In this document: positions 20,203 through 30,838 of the stretch, one piece after another | How positions within the stretch are numbered: position 1 is the stretch's first letter | Layout of the letters: every line of letters starts with the position of its first letter | Source: Martinezella miluonensis | GTDB lineage: Bacteria > Pseudomonadota > Alphaproteobacteria > Rhizobiales > Rhizobiaceae | Length of the DNA stretch: 64,000 nt | Direction: 5' to 3' | NCBI RefSeq assembly: GCF_900094545.1 | Contig: NZ_FMAH01000008.1 | Span: 108,431-172,430, forward strand | Made by a program: the position numbers and the translations under genes | The notes under the pieces: generated by a model | The model's database searches: none | Told to the model about the DNA's origin: nothing | The model's input: the letters and a program-made list of their open reading frames with translations, nothing else

Positions 20203-20254
20203 CCCATATAGGCCTTTCGGCAATTCCCTGCGGATTGCGAAAAAGGCCGATGGG
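20203..20254 (+). other. Imperfect hairpin after trpA
   Basis: The left arm beginning CCCATATAGGCCTTT pairs imperfectly with a right arm ending AAGGCCGATGGG. There is no T-run after it, so it is a weak terminator or a processing structure at the end of the trp transcript. Confidence 0.4.
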
Positions 20255-20258
20255 CATT

Positions 20259-20306
20259 AGAGCAATTCCAGGAAAAGTGCACAGCGGTTTTCCGCCCGGA
20301 ATTGCG
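20259..20306 (+). repeat. Dispersed hairpin repeat, copy C (trpA-accD gap)
   Basis: This is a compact, well-kept copy. The inner stem GGAAAA/TTTTCC surrounds gtgcacagcgg, and the outer stem is GCAATTCC/GGAATTGC. It lies 60 nt after trpA. Confidence 0.85.
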
Positions 20307-20407
20307 AGAAAACAAAGAGCTGGAATAGTCGGCGCTTCGATGAAAAGCCGGACCGTTCTAGGTGACGACGACGATATCGATGAATTTGGTCGATTAGGAG
20401 TTTCGAA

Positions 20408-21319
20408 TTGAACTGGATCACGAATTACGTTCGCCCGCGGATCAACTCCATGCTGGGCCGTCGCGAGGTTCCCGAGAATCTCTGGATCAAGTGCCCGGAG
20501 ACCGGCGAGATGGTCTTCCACAAGGATCTGGAAGACAACAAGTGGGTCATTCCTGCCTCAGGCTTCCACATGAAGATGCCGGCCAAGGCGCGCCTTGCCG
20601 ATCTCTTCGACAAGGGTGAATACGAAGCCCTGCCGCAGCCGAAGGTGGCGCAGGACCCGTTGAAGTTCCGCGACTCGAAGAAATACACCGATCGCCTGAA
20701 GGACAGCCGCGTCAAGACCGAGCAGGAAGACACGATCGTCGCCGGCGTCGGCAAGGTTCGCGGCGTGAAGCTCGTTGCCGTCGTGCACGAATTCAATTTC
20801 ATGGGCGGTTCGCTCGGCATTGCCGCCGGCGAAGCCATCGTCAAGGCATTCGAGCGGGCGATTTCGGAGAAATGCCCGCTGGTCATGTTCCCGGCCTCTG
20901 GCGGCGCACGCATGCAGGAAGGCATTCTGTCGCTGATGCAGCTGCCGCGCACCACGGTTGCCGTCGACATGCTCAAGGAAGCCGGCCAGCCCTATATCGT
21001 TGTGCTGACCAACCCGACGACCGGCGGCGTCACCGCCTCCTACGCCATGCTGGGCGATATCCACCTGGCCGAACCGGGTGCGGAAATCTGCTTTGCCGGC
21101 AAGCGCGTCATCGAGCAGACGATCCGCGAGAAGCTGCCGGAAGGCTTCCAGACCTCGGAATACCTGCTAGAGCACGGCATGGTGGATATGGTCATCAAGC
21201 GCCATGATATTCCGGACACTCTTGCCACGCTTCTGAAAATCCTGACGAAGGCACCGGCAAACGATGTGTCCGCCAAGAGCAAGAACGGCGCTGCGCTGCC
21301 GGTAGCGGCGAGCGCCTGA
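20408..21319 (+). CDS. accD: Acetyl-CoA carboxylase carboxyltransferase subunit beta
   Basis: This 303-residue subunit, with AccA, transfers the carboxyl group from biotin to acetyl-CoA for fatty-acid synthesis. The start is TTG at 20408, with AGGAG at 20396-20400 seven bases upstream. The crotonase-like domain includes [31 protein letters not shown] and [17 protein letters not shown]. The N-terminal zinc-ribbon region is present in sequence ([10 protein letters not shown] ... [11 protein letters not shown]), but only Cys29 of the four zinc cysteines of E. coli AccD remains. The others are Thr32, Ile48 and Ser51. Confidence 0.97.
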   Translation: MNWITNYVRPRINSMLGRREVPENLWIKCPETGEMVFHKDLEDNKWVIPASGFHMKMPAKARLADLFDKGEYEALPQPKVAQDPLKFRDSKKYTDRLKDSRVKTEQEDTIVAGVGKVRGVKLVAVVHEFNFMGGSLGIAAGEAIVKAFERAISEKCPLVMFPASGGARMQEGILSLMQLPRTTVAVDMLKEAGQPYIVVLTNPTTGGVTASYAMLGDIHLAEPGAEICFAGKRVIEQTIREKLPEGFQTSEYLLEHGMVDMVIKRHDIPDTLATLLKILTKAPANDVSAKSKNGAALPVAASA

Positions 21320-21351
21320 TATCATTGACGGCCGAAAGGCGGAGGTGCGGG

Positions 21352-22704
21352 ATGACGGCTATGGATCAATCCGCAATGAGCGAGGCAGCACGGGAGATCG
21401 AGAAGCTGTTGGGGCTGCACCCCAAGGGCTTCGATCTCTCTCTGGAGAGAATAACCCGGCTGCTCGATATCCTCGGCAACCCCCATAAGAAATTGCCGCC
21501 GGTGATCCATGTCGCCGGCACCAACGGCAAGGGATCCGTGACGGCCTTCTGCCGCGCGCTGCTCGAAGCAGGCGGCTACAGCGTGCATGTCCACACCTCG
21601 CCGCATCTCGTCAATTGGCATGAGCGTTACCGGATGGGCGTCAAGGGCGGTCGCGGCGCGCTCGTCGACGATGCCGTTTTCGCCGATGTGCTGCGTCGCA
21701 TCGCAGAAGCCAATGGTGGCCAGAAGATCACCGTCTTCGAGATCCTGACGGCTGCGACCTTCCTTCTCTTTGCCGAGTACCCGGCCGATGCCGCAGTTAT
21801 CGAAGTTGGCCTCGGTGGCCGCTTCGATGCGACCAATGTCATTTCCGATCCTGCCGTTTCGGTCATCATGCCGATTTCGCTCGATCACCAGCCCTATCTC
21901 GGTGATCGCGTCGAGCTGATCGCTGCTGAGAAGGCCGGCATCATGAAGGCCGGGCACTCCGTTGTCATCGGTCATCAGGAATATGACGCCGCGCTCGATG
22001 TGCTGATATCGACGGCGGAGCGGCTTCGCTGCCCGACTGCCGTTTTCGGCCAGGATTTTTCCGCCCACGAAGAATATGGCAAGCTCGTCTATCAGGATGA
22101 GTTCGGCCTTGCCGACCTGCCGCTGCCGCGTCTGCCCGGCCGCCACCAATATGGCAATGCTGCTGCCGCCATCCGGGCCGTCAAGGCCGCTGGCTTCGTC
22201 GTCACCGAAGCGATGATGGAAAAGGCGATGACCTCGGTCGAATGGCCGGGGCGCCTGCAGCGGTTGACCGAAGGCAATCTGATCTCGCACGCGCCCGAAG
22301 GCGCGGAGATCTGGGTCGATGGTGGCCACAATCCCGGCGCCGGCGAAGTCATCGCCGAGGCCATGGCCAGTTTCGAAGAGCGCCAGCCGCGGCCGCTCTT
22401 CCTGATCATTGGCATGATCAATACCAAGGATCCGGTCGGTTATTTCAAGGCTTTCGTCGGTCTTGCGGAGAAGGTTTATTGCGTGCCGATCCGCGCCAGC
22501 GATGCCATGATCGATCCGGTCATTCTGGCGAATGCCGCCTATGATGCCGGTCTGGTGGCGGAGCCGATGTCGACTGTCGGCGACGCGCTGGATGCGATCA
22601 AGGCCCTTGCGGCGCCGACCACGCTACCCCCACGCATCCTAATCGGCGGCTCCCTCTACCTGGTCGGTGATGTGCTTGCCGATAATGGCACGCCGCCGCG
22701 ATAA
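21352..22704 (+). CDS. folC: Bifunctional dihydrofolate / folylpolyglutamate synthase
   Basis: This 450-residue Mur-ligase-fold enzyme adds glutamate to dihydropteroate and to folates. Visible are the P-loop VAGTNGKGSVTAF, the HTSPHLVNWHERYR motif, EVGLGGRFDATNV, ISLDHQPYLGD and the lysine region AAEKAGIMKAG. A C-terminal domain with WVDGGHNPGAGEV follows. The start at 21352 is chosen because GGAGG lies just upstream; a TTG at 21325 is the alternative. accD ends 32 bp earlier, so they form an operon. The terminator is at 22721-22748. Confidence 0.96.
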   Translation: MTAMDQSAMSEAAREIEKLLGLHPKGFDLSLERITRLLDILGNPHKKLPPVIHVAGTNGKGSVTAFCRALLEAGGYSVHVHTSPHLVNWHERYRMGVKGGRGALVDDAVFADVLRRIAEANGGQKITVFEILTAATFLLFAEYPADAAVIEVGLGGRFDATNVISDPAVSVIMPISLDHQPYLGDRVELIAAEKAGIMKAGHSVVIGHQEYDAALDVLISTAERLRCPTAVFGQDFSAHEEYGKLVYQDEFGLADLPLPRLPGRHQYGNAAAAIRAVKAAGFVVTEAMMEKAMTSVEWPGRLQRLTEGNLISHAPEGAEIWVDGGHNPGAGEVIAEAMASFEERQPRPLFLIIGMINTKDPVGYFKAFVGLAEKVYCVPIRASDAMIDPVILANAAYDAGLVAEPMSTVGDALDAIKALAAPTTLPPRILIGGSLYLVGDVLADNGTPPR

Positions 22705-22720
22705 TCAGATCGAGATCAAT

Positions 22721-22748
22721 AAAAAGCCCGGTCGAGCCGGGCTTTTTT
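22721..22748. terminator. Bidirectional terminator between folC and trxA
   Basis: The 11-bp stem AAAAAGCCCGG (22721-22731) pairs with CCGGGCTTTTT (22737-22747) around TCGAG, with A and T tracts on both sides. Confidence 0.93.
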
Positions 22749-22771
22749 AATTCATGCGATCGATACCGAGA

Positions 22772-23092
22772 TCAGGCTGCGCTGGAGATCCAGTTCTGCA
22801 GGGCCGTCTTGGGAGCGGCGCCGACCTTGATGTCAGCGACTTCGCCGGCCTTGAACATGGCAAGCGTCGGGATCGAGCGAACGCCGAACTGGGCGGCCAG
22901 TTCCGGATTCTCGTCGATGTTGAGCTTGGCAACCTTGACCTTGCCTTCGAACTGCACGGCGAGCTCTTCAAGAGCCGGGGCGATCATCTTGCACGGACCG
23001 CACCATTCGGCCCAGAAATCAACGACGACAGGCTCTGCAGACTGCAGCACTTCGGTGGCGAAATTAGAGGTATCGACTTTAACGGTAGCCAT
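22772..23092 (-). CDS. trxA: Thioredoxin
   Basis: This 106-residue thiol-disulfide reductant of the cytoplasm has the classic active site WCGPC with Cys31 and Cys34, preceded by VVVDFWAE, and the cis-proline loop [14 protein letters not shown]. The start at 23092 ([10 protein letters not shown]) has AAGGAG upstream. It is the last gene of a long minus-strand set following addA, with 74 bp between them, so it may also have its own promoter. Confidence 0.98.
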   Translation of the reverse strand: MATVKVDTSNFATEVLQSAEPVVVDFWAEWCGPCKMIAPALEELAVQFEGKVKVAKLNIDENPELAAQFGVRSIPTLAMFKAGEVADIKVGAAPKTALQNWISSAA

Positions 23093-23166
23093 AGGCTGCT
23101 CCTTACCAGGATTTGCGGTTGCTAGATATGTGATGGTGCGGCGCCCAAATTTCAATATTTGGTATT

Positions 23167-26100
23167 TCACTTTGTCTCGAGCTCCGCAAGCGCCAATGCA
23201 AGTGCCCTATCGGACAACGTGTAGATCGAGGCATTCTCGGTATAGACCAGCATGCAGTCGATACGCTTTCCCGGGTAAAGCGGGGAAAGGATTTCGCGAT
23301 AGACGGCAAGCTGTGCTCTGTGCGCGAAAGGAATGGTGCTTTCCTCGCCGGGCGGCACACGATTGGTTTTGTAGTCGAGAATGACGACACGGTCGTCGAG
23401 CACCGCGAGCCGATCGATGCGGCCCGAGACGGCGTAGGATTGGCGGCCGAGCTTCAGCGTGCCCATGATCGAGACTTCGGCCTGCGCATGGGTGCCGAAG
23501 GTGCCCTGCAAGTCCGGATGCGACAGCAGCGCCATCACCGAATTGACCAGCGCTTCCCGCTCCGCCTGCGGCCAGAAGCGCGCAGCCCGTTCGGCATAGC
23601 GCCGTGCTGCATCGGCCCGATCCGCAGGCGCGATGTCGGGCAAAGTCTGCAGCATGCGGTGGATGAACCGGCCTTTCTGCAGGGCGCGGTCGGACTTGGC
23701 CTTTTCGCCGAAGAGCGCCGACGTGACGAGCAGATTGTCGGCTTCCTCGTCGATAACGGTGCCGACGCCGGAGGGGCTCAGCGGTCGCGGCAGGTTTCTT
23801 TGCGGCGGCAATGGCTGGTTGAGACCCGCCGGCAGGCCTACGCGTTCCGAACGTTTCTCATGCTCTCTCACGGTTTCGAATTCGAGCTGGACCTGGGCGA
23901 CGCGCCAGCTTAAGCCCTCCCAGTCGCCATCGGGACCGGTGAAGGTTCTTTGCGTGCAGTGCTGCTCATCCTCACGCAACGCCGCGGAAATCATGGCATG
24001 CCAGGTATCGGCATTTTCACGGACGCCGCGATAGCCGCAGATGATCAGCCGGTCGGCGGCGCGGGTCATGCCGACATAGAGCAGGCGGCGATATTCTTCC
24101 TCCGCCAGCGCCTGCAACCGCGCCGTATCGGCCTGCGTCAGCGAATTGGCGAGCGCCGAGACGGGAACCCATACCGGCAGCGGGATCTGGTCGCGGCCGG
24201 TCTCGATCAGCCGCATCTTCGGCAGATGCGTGTGGGTGAAGGACTTGCCGCCGCCATCGACCAGGAAGACGATCGGCGCCTCCAGCCCCTTCGAGGCATG
24301 CACGGTCATGATCCGCACTTCATTGCGGCCCTTGTCCTGCTCGCGCTTGACCGTCGGCGCTTCGAGCTCGAGCGTCGAGATGAAGGATTGCAGGCCCGGC
24401 AAGCCGCTGGTCTCGTGATCCAGCGCAAAGGTCAGGAATTCGTCGAGGATGTCGCTGACCTCGGTGCCGAGCCGTGCCAGAAACTGCCGCCGGCCGCCGA
24501 AGCTGCCGAGCACGCGGGCGTAAAAGTCATGCACGGCCAGGCTTTTCGACAAAGCAAGGAAGGTCTTCAGCCGATCGGCTGCCAACTGGAAGCGATCATG
24601 ATCATCTTCAGCGAATCTCAGCAGATGACTCCAGACACTCTGGCCATCATCGCGATAGGCCGCGACCGCGAAGACGTCTTCTTCGTCGAGGTCGAACAAT
24701 GGGCTTTTCAGCAGGGCGCAAAGCGAAAGATCGTCTTCGGGCAGCAGCAGGAAGCGGCCAAGTGCGAGCAGATCCTGAATGGCGATATGGCTGGTCAGCA
24801 CCAACCGGTCGGCGCCGGCGACGGGGATATTCCCCCGCCGTTTCAGGGCGCGCGTCAGCGCGTTGACGAAGCTGTCGCGCTTGCGCACAAGTACGAGAAT
24901 GTCGCCGGCCTCGATGAAACGGGCCTTACCCTTCTCGATGATCTTTTCCCGGCCAACAAGATTGCCGATCGTCTGCGCCATCCGCCTTGCCAGGATAGCA
25001 GCGGGCGCGCTCTCTGGGGTCGAATCGAAAGGCGCCGTCCAGTCCTCCTCCTTGGCGGCCGGCTCCGGCGCGATCATCTCCCAAAGGTCGACGGCGCCAG
25101 GATGGCCGATGCGGCTGGAGCGATGCACCACCGGCTCGTTGACGGCACTGAGACCTCTCGCATTGTCCGGGCTGGTGAAGACATGATCGACGGCACCAAG
25201 CACATCGGCAGTCGAGCGGAAGGACAGTGGCAGGCGGATCGACGAGAACTGCTGGCCGCTGGCGCCCACCCGCCGGCGAGTACGGTCGCTTTCCTCGGAA
25301 AAGCGTTCCGGCCGGGCGCCCTGGAACGAATAGATCGATTGCTTCTCGTCGCCGACGGCAAAGATCGTCCGCAGCGTCGGCCGCGCGCTGTCCCCGGAGA
25401 AGAAATCCTCCGCCAGCGACTGGATGACGCTCCACTGGATCGGGCTGGTATCCTGCGCCTCGTCCACCAGAATGTGATCGATGCCCTGATCCAGCTTGTA
25501 GTGAATCCAGGGTCCGACATCTTTCTTGGTCAGAAGATCCGCCGTGCGGGTGATAAGGTCTTCGAAATCGAGCTGGCTGCGCCGCTTCTTCAGCTCTTCA
25601 TAATCCCGGTTTAGCCGATCAGCGAGGATGAGGGCCGCGCGCGTGGCACGATACATCCGCATCAGCTTCAGCCGGTCGCGGCAGGCAACGACATGGGCGC
25701 GCGCTTCAGCGACGGCCTCAGTAAGGGCGGGGGCATCTGCCAGCATTGCTTTGACGAAAAACTGGCTGTCCGATTTCGGCTCGCCCTTGGCGGTCAGCAT
25801 GACCTTTTCGAGAAAGTCGGCGCGAACGAGCGGATCCGCCTCGCGCTTGGCAAGCCGCAGCGCATAGGCGACCTCCTGGGCCTTGGCACCGCCTTTCTGA
25901 TCGGCAAGCGTCAGATAGAGCTCAAGCGTTGCGCCGGAGAGGCCGGGAAGCGGCCAATATTGCTCCGCAATGCCGTTTTCCGTGTCGCCGGCGGAGAGGC
26001 CGAGCCGCGCCAGCAGAGCCGTCTCAAAACCGCCCTGCCGCTCCGCCGCCTCGGTGAAGCGGCGGATGGCGTTGCGATTGGCGACGATATCGCCGAGCAG

Positions 26101-26733
26101 CGTTTCCAGGCCCGATTCGTCACCGAGATCGAGCACATAGGCGAATGCATCTGCCAATTCAGCATCGCCATGTGGCGTTGCGGAGGCCAGCAGCGCGCGG
26201 CGGGCATCGTCGAGCAAGGTGGCTGCAGCGCGATCGTCGAGAACGGAGAAATGGCCGGCAACGTTGGCCTCGAGCGGGAACTGATGCAGCAGGGCCTCGC
26301 AAAAGGCATGGATCGTTTGGATCTTCAGACCGCCAGGCGTTTCCAGCGCCTTGGCGAACAGTCGACGGGCCTCGGCAAGCTTGAAGAGGTCGGGCTCTTT
26401 GCCTTCGATATCGGCGATGCGCTTTTTCAGCTCCTCGTCCGGCATCGTCGCCCAGGCGGCCAGCCGGTCGAAGACGCGGTTTGACATTTCGGAAGCCGCT
26501 GCCTTCGTGTATGTGAGGCAGAGGATGGCCGAAGGGCGCGCGCCAGCGAGAAGCAGGCGGATGACGCGCTGCGTCAGCACATGCGTCTTGCCAGAGCCGG
26601 CATTGGCCGAAACCCAGGCGGAGCGTTCGGGATCCGAGGCGATGGATTGTTGGATCGTCGTCCAGCTGATCCAGACGCCGGGATCGTCGCTTTCGGGCAG
26701 AGTGCCGATGTTGTCGGCGGGAAACTCACTCAT
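23167..26733 (-). CDS. addA: AddA helicase-nuclease (double-strand break repair)
   Basis: This 1188-residue UvrD-like helicase with a RecB-type nuclease forms AddAB with its neighbour and processes DNA ends for RecA. Motif I is [14 protein letters not shown] (about residue 44). Motif Ia is [13 protein letters not shown], motif [11 protein letters not shown], motif [13 protein letters not shown], and motif [13 protein letters not shown]. The C-terminal nuclease has [21 protein letters not shown]. The ATG at 26733 overlaps the addB stop by 8 nt; an earlier in-frame start at 26805 would lie deep in addB. Confidence 0.97.
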   Translation of the reverse strand: MSEFPADNIGTLPESDDPGVWISWTTIQQSIASDPERSAWVSANAGSGKTHVLTQRVIRLLLAGARPSAILCLTYTKAAASEMSNRVFDRLAAWATMPDEELKKRIADIEGKEPDLFKLAEARRLFAKALETPGGLKIQTIHAFCEALLHQFPLEANVAGHFSVLDDRAAATLLDDARRALLASATPHGDAELADAFAYVLDLGDESGLETLLGDIVANRNAIRRFTEAAERQGGFETALLARLGLSAGDTENGIAEQYWPLPGLSGATLELYLTLADQKGGAKAQEVAYALRLAKREADPLVRADFLEKVMLTAKGEPKSDSQFFVKAMLADAPALTEAVAEARAHVVACRDRLKLMRMYRATRAALILADRLNRDYEELKKRRSQLDFEDLITRTADLLTKKDVGPWIHYKLDQGIDHILVDEAQDTSPIQWSVIQSLAEDFFSGDSARPTLRTIFAVGDEKQSIYSFQGARPERFSEESDRTRRRVGASGQQFSSIRLPLSFRSTADVLGAVDHVFTSPDNARGLSAVNEPVVHRSSRIGHPGAVDLWEMIAPEPAAKEEDWTAPFDSTPESAPAAILARRMAQTIGNLVGREKIIEKGKARFIEAGDILVLVRKRDSFVNALTRALKRRGNIPVAGADRLVLTSHIAIQDLLALGRFLLLPEDDLSLCALLKSPLFDLDEEDVFAVAAYRDDGQSVWSHLLRFAEDDHDRFQLAADRLKTFLALSKSLAVHDFYARVLGSFGGRRQFLARLGTEVSDILDEFLTFALDHETSGLPGLQSFISTLELEAPTVKREQDKGRNEVRIMTVHASKGLEAPIVFLVDGGGKSFTHTHLPKMRLIETGRDQIPLPVWVPVSALANSLTQADTARLQALAEEEYRRLLYVGMTRAADRLIICGYRGVRENADTWHAMISAALREDEQHCTQRTFTGPDGDWEGLSWRVAQVQLEFETVREHEKRSERVGLPAGLNQPLPPQRNLPRPLSPSGVGTVIDEEADNLLVTSALFGEKAKSDRALQKGRFIHRMLQTLPDIAPADRADAARRYAERAARFWPQAEREALVNSVMALLSHPDLQGTFGTHAQAEVSIMGTLKLGRQSYAVSGRIDRLAVLDDRVVILDYKTNRVPPGEESTIPFAHRAQLAVYREILSPLYPGKRIDCMLVYTENASIYTLSDRALALALAELETK

Positions 26734-29700
26734 CGCCGCCCTCCTGCTCGGTCTCCGCCGTCGACCATTCGGAAACACGGGCGAGGTGATCGTAGTCACC
26801 GCCATATTCGAACTGTTGGGCCGGGATCAGCCGCGAGGAGAAGCCCTTCTCGCCCGACTGCAGCAGCGAGACGAATTTCACGAGCTGGTCCATCGATTCC
26901 TGCGCCAGATCCATAGCCGACTTCGTTTCCGTCTTGCCGCCGCGGCTGGAGTGCTCGTTGTTGACCTGATCGACCTTGAAGCGGTCTCCGGGCCGCAGCC
27001 GGACATAAAGCAGGTTTTCGGGCAGCAGCACGCCGATATTGCGGAAGGCGCCCGCTTTCAGCGCATAGGCTTCCAAAGCAAGCTGCGGGTCGAGCAGCGC
27101 GCGAGCCTGTGGCGGAGAGGGATTGTAGCCGGTCTTGTAGTCGATGAGATCGGCGGCCTTGTCGCTCTTGATGTCGATGCGGTCGGCAACGCCAGTCAGC
27201 CGGATGCCGATTGGTTCGATTTCGACGCCGGCTGGTACCTCTGTCGCCGTCTTGCGCACCTCTGGTCGCCGTTCCGCTTCCCAGCCAAGGAAGGCGCGCG
27301 CCACTTCGCGGAAACGAGGCCGCCAGACGCTGTCGATGTGAACGGGTAGCCGTTCGGCATCGAAGAGTTCGGCGATGATGCGATCCATAGCCAGCGCCGC
27401 ATCCGGCGTGCCGGCTATATGCCCCTCGCGAACGAAACGATCGATAATCTTGTGGTAGAGCGTGCCGCGCTCAGCCGGGCCGGGATCGCGGTTGAACGGA
27501 TCGACCGGATCGAGCCGCAGCACGCGCCGGGCATAGATGGCATAGGGATCGCGGCGCAGCCGCCCCACTTCGCTGAAGGAATAGCTTCTCGGCTGCAATT
27601 CCACAGGCGGCTTCGGTGCCGGACGCAGCGCAGGAGCCTGGTTTTCGCCCTCGTCGATCATGGCGGCCCAATGGCGATACTGGTCGCCGCGGGCCTTCAT
27701 AGCGTCCTCCAGTTCCTTGCCGCCAAGCGCGATCAGCCGCTGCAGCCAGCGCGACGCGACCGTCGGGGTCGAGCCCTGACGCAGCGCGCGGGAGTAGATC
27801 AGATCGCGCGTGCCGTTCGCCATTTCGAAATCGTGGGCGAGCTGGCCGATGCGGCGCTCCGGCGGCTCCAGGCCGATCTCCGTCTTCATGCTGCGGGAAA
27901 TGAAGGGATTGTTTGCCGTCTGCCCTGGCCAGGAACCCTCGTTCAAGCCGCCGAGGATCAGCGTATCGACGCTCTGCAGGCGTGCTTCCAGCGTACCAAA
28001 GATGAAGAGGCGCGGATGGCTGAGCGCCTGCGGCTTCACCGCCTGTCCCACGCAGAGCGCGGTCATGATGTCGATCCATTGCGGTCCGTCGGCTTCGAGC
28101 TGGCCTTCAGTGTCGATGACGTCCTTCAACAGGCTGGCGAGCGTATCGCCGGCTTCCCCGGACCAAAGTGCTGCCAGATTGCCGCGTTCGTCGGCCGCCA
28201 CCGCCTCCAATGCCCGGCCCGTACACTCCGCCCATTCCGAGAGGGTCGGCAGACCCTCCACCGCCTGCAGGGAGAGCGCGGATACAAGCGGCTCGCATGC
28301 GGCAGTCACTCGCTGCGCCAGCTCGCGTGCCTGTTCAATGGCCTCAGGCGGCAGTGCTTTGCGCCATTGCGGTGCATGACGGTCACTGGCCTGCTCAGCC
28401 ACCCGGCCATCAAGCAGGGTCTCCAGCGTGCTGATATCGACATTGGCGACACCGCCTCGAAGCGCCAGGATTTCCAGCGCATCGACGCGGAGACTGTGCG
28501 CTTCCGGCGACAGGCCGAAGCGGGCGAGGGGATGCTTGAGCAGCGCGACGACGGCGACGGGATCGCCAGGGCGAAGCGTGGCTTCGAGAATCAGTTGCAG
28601 CAGCGTGCCTTGCGGCGTGGCGTTCAGTGGCGTGCCGGCGGAATCATCGGCGGTGATGCCGAAGCGGGCAAGCTCGGCCGTGACCCGTCTGGCAAGATTG
28701 CGGTCCGGGGTGATCAAGGCTGCCTGGCTCTCGCCACCGTTGCGCCCGGGCTTGTCCAGTGCCAGCCGCAATGCGATGGCGATTGCCGTCGCTTCCTCGC
28801 GCTCGTTCGATGCCTCGATCAGAGATACGTCGGCAAAAGCGTCAGCAATCGCGTCGGCGGCAAGTGTCTTGCGCCAGCTATCCCAGCCGCTCGTCGCTTT
28901 TGCCGGCGCCAGTGCGCGTGACAGGATTTCCGCGCGCATCTGCATGGTTTCGGACGCCTCGGCGGCGGCTTCGACATCGCGTCGGGTGACGTGCAAGCGC
29001 TTGAGTAGCAACGACAGGCCATATTGGGAGTGGCTGCGCGTGGTGGGGTCGGATCGTTCGCCGGCAGCCGTTTCCGCCGCCACGAGCTGCCAGTCTTCTT
29101 CCGGCATCAAAAGATCGAGGCCGGGCAGCACGATCACTCCTTGCGGCAGTGAAGCGACCGCAGCGATCAGTTCCGCGGTCGCTGGCACAGAGCCGGTAGA
29201 GCCTGCAATGATGACAGGTCCGGCATGCCGCATGGTGGCGATTCGCTGCACTTCGGCGCGAAGAACGGCATTGCGATTGCGGGCAGGGGAAGATTTGCCA
29301 AGCTCTTCGAGACGCGCCGGCCAGAAGGCGCTGGCGATCCGCAGGAATTCAGCCGTCAGTTGCCACCAGAGCGCATGTTCTTCGGCGCTGAGATTGGCAA
29401 GCTCGCTCCATTCGCGATCCTCGGTCTCCAGCGAATCGATGAGTTCGGCGAGATTGCGTGCCAGCCAAATGGCGTCCGCCGGGCTTGCCGGGGCGACGAG
29501 CGGCGAATCGGAATGAATGTCGCGCACGATCTGCGGCAGCTTGTTACGCCAGGCAAGGATCAGCCGCGCCAGCTCCAGCAGCCGCGCCGTGTTGGCAAGC
29601 GGCTGCGCCAGATCGGCTGTTTCAGGCAGGGCTTCCTCGAAATAACCGCTGTCGTCATCGGTTTCGCCGAGCGGGCGAATGACGGGCAGGATGGCGGAAC

Positions 29701-29914
29701 GGCCGCCGAGCAGATCGACGAATTCCGAGCGCAGCACGCGCGCCGCGCGCCGCGTCGGCAGGAAGATGCTGACCTTGGCAAGCGACAGCGGGTCGCTCGG
29801 ATCATGGCGGAAATGTTCGGTCAGCCGGCCATCGCAGAGAGCTGACGCGAGGGTCTTCAGGAAGGGCAGGCCCGCAGGGATCGTCAGGATGCGTTGCCGG
29901 TGTCCGCCCGCCAT
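26726..29914 (-). CDS. addB: AddB helicase/nuclease subunit
   Basis: This 1062-residue partner of AddA is a RecB-family nuclease fused to a degenerate helicase-like N-terminus. Its nuclease core GVADRIDIKSDKAADLIDYKTG lies near residue 920 and is quoted only as a landmark. Bacillus AddB carries an iron-sulfur cluster with cysteines after this region, but the C-terminal 140 residues here contain no Cys, so a cluster is not expected. I chose ATG 29914 (MAGGHRQRILTIP); an in-frame TTG at 29926 would overlap the murU-like stop. Confidence 0.94.
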   Translation of the reverse strand: MAGGHRQRILTIPAGLPFLKTLASALCDGRLTEHFRHDPSDPLSLAKVSIFLPTRRAARVLRSEFVDLLGGRSAILPVIRPLGETDDDSGYFEEALPETADLAQPLANTARLLELARLILAWRNKLPQIVRDIHSDSPLVAPASPADAIWLARNLAELIDSLETEDREWSELANLSAEEHALWWQLTAEFLRIASAFWPARLEELGKSSPARNRNAVLRAEVQRIATMRHAGPVIIAGSTGSVPATAELIAAVASLPQGVIVLPGLDLLMPEEDWQLVAAETAAGERSDPTTRSHSQYGLSLLLKRLHVTRRDVEAAAEASETMQMRAEILSRALAPAKATSGWDSWRKTLAADAIADAFADVSLIEASNEREEATAIAIALRLALDKPGRNGGESQAALITPDRNLARRVTAELARFGITADDSAGTPLNATPQGTLLQLILEATLRPGDPVAVVALLKHPLARFGLSPEAHSLRVDALEILALRGGVANVDISTLETLLDGRVAEQASDRHAPQWRKALPPEAIEQARELAQRVTAACEPLVSALSLQAVEGLPTLSEWAECTGRALEAVAADERGNLAALWSGEAGDTLASLLKDVIDTEGQLEADGPQWIDIMTALCVGQAVKPQALSHPRLFIFGTLEARLQSVDTLILGGLNEGSWPGQTANNPFISRSMKTEIGLEPPERRIGQLAHDFEMANGTRDLIYSRALRQGSTPTVASRWLQRLIALGGKELEDAMKARGDQYRHWAAMIDEGENQAPALRPAPKPPVELQPRSYSFSEVGRLRRDPYAIYARRVLRLDPVDPFNRDPGPAERGTLYHKIIDRFVREGHIAGTPDAALAMDRIIAELFDAERLPVHIDSVWRPRFREVARAFLGWEAERRPEVRKTATEVPAGVEIEPIGIRLTGVADRIDIKSDKAADLIDYKTGYNPSPPQARALLDPQLALEAYALKAGAFRNIGVLLPENLLYVRLRPGDRFKVDQVNNEHSSRGGKTETKSAMDLAQESMDQLVKFVSLLQSGEKGFSSRLIPAQQFEYGGDYDHLARVSEWSTAETEQEGGDE

Positions 29915-29918
29915 AGGT

Positions 29919-30650
29919 TCACGCAAACGCCCGGAACGTCCGGATCGCTTCCTCCGCCTCGCCGATCGCCTCCGGCGTTCCCACAGTCAGCCAATGGCCT
30001 TCAAGCATAGTGCCATAGAGCCGGCCGCGCTCGATGGCTTTGTCGAAGTAGATGTTGAGGTTGAAGGCGTCAATCGGCGCGTCGTCAAAGAAGGACGGGT
30101 TCATCGCGATAGCGCCGGCATAGACGACGCCGTCGCGCCCGACATCGCGGTAGCGGGCGAGCCTTCCGTCTTGCGCCATGCCGAAGTCATTCTTGCCGTT
30201 ATGGCCGGTGGTTCTCTCCAGGTCGACGCAGAGCATCGCCATGTCCATGTGCTGCTCGTCGTAGAATCCGGCTAAGCGCTCGAGGTTCGTCGTATGGCCG
30301 GGCTTCTCACCGATCCAGAAGAGGTCGGCATTCATGACGAAGATCGGATCGCGGTCGAGCAGTTTCAGGCCTTTGACGAGGCCGCCGCCATTGTTCATCA
30401 ACCCGTCCCGCTCGTCGGAGATCAGAATTTCAAGGCCGCGATAGCTGCGCAGATGTGCTTCCATTTGATCGGCATGGTGATGGACATTCACGACAGCCCG
30501 CTCGACGCCGGCTTCTGCCAGCGCATCCAGCGCATAATTGATCATCGGCTTGCCGGCGATCTTTACCAGCGGCTTCGGGATGGTGTCGGTGATCGGCCGC
30601 ATGCGGGTTCCGAGCCCCGCGGCCAATACCATGGCTTGCTTGATGGTCAT
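29919..30650 (-). CDS. murU: Sugar-phosphate nucleotidyltransferase, MurU-like
   Basis: This 243-residue nucleotidyltransferase has the N-terminal pyrophosphorylase motif AAGLGTRMRPITDTIPKPL, then FVMNADLFW (metal-binding Asp) and a short C-terminal end without a beta-helix acyltransferase. The pairing with an AmgK-type kinase just upstream matches the MurNAc/GlcNAc anomeric kinase plus MurNAc-1-phosphate uridylyltransferase recycling route known in Pseudomonas and Caulobacter. A mannose-1-phosphate guanylyltransferase annotation is the common alternative. The start at 30650 (MTIKQAMVLAAG) is preferred over 30692. addB begins 4 nt after its stop. Confidence 0.85.
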   Translation of the reverse strand: MTIKQAMVLAAGLGTRMRPITDTIPKPLVKIAGKPMINYALDALAEAGVERAVVNVHHHADQMEAHLRSYRGLEILISDERDGLMNNGGGLVKGLKLLDRDPIFVMNADLFWIGEKPGHTTNLERLAGFYDEQHMDMAMLCVDLERTTGHNGKNDFGMAQDGRLARYRDVGRDGVVYAGAIAMNPSFFDDAPIDAFNLNIYFDKAIERGRLYGTMLEGHWLTVGTPEAIGEAEEAIRTFRAFA

Positions 30651-30718
30651 CTCGTCTCGAACTCTCGATTCGCTATCTGCTTTCCTTAGCATAAGGCCGG
30701 AAAGCCGTCGCCCGGTCT

Positions 30719-30833
30719 CTAGAGACGGATGATTTTAGGTCTGTTCGACCTAAAATCTGAATCCGCTCTATAATCGAAGAAATAGAGCGTGATGTTGCCC
30801 GAAAACCGCCTACACTTTTCGGCATCACGCTCT
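30719..30833 (-). repeat. Dispersed hairpin repeat, long copy A (inside the divL-addA set)
   Basis: This 115-bp copy is in inverse orientation relative to copy B. The outer stem is AGAGCGTGATG/CATCACGCTCT and the inner stem CGAAAA/TTTTCG, around gtgtaggcgg. A second half contains a GGTCGAAC/AGACC-type hairpin with AAAATCATCCG at the end. It fills most of the 188-bp gap between tsaE-amgK and the murU-like gene. Confidence 0.85.
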
Positions 30834-30838
30834 GGCTG

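Noticed and set aside
23950..25614. Open frame of 554 codons opposite addA
   Set aside because: It is antisense to a clear helicase, has no recognisable domain, and reflects high-GC codon bias leaving the opposite strand open.
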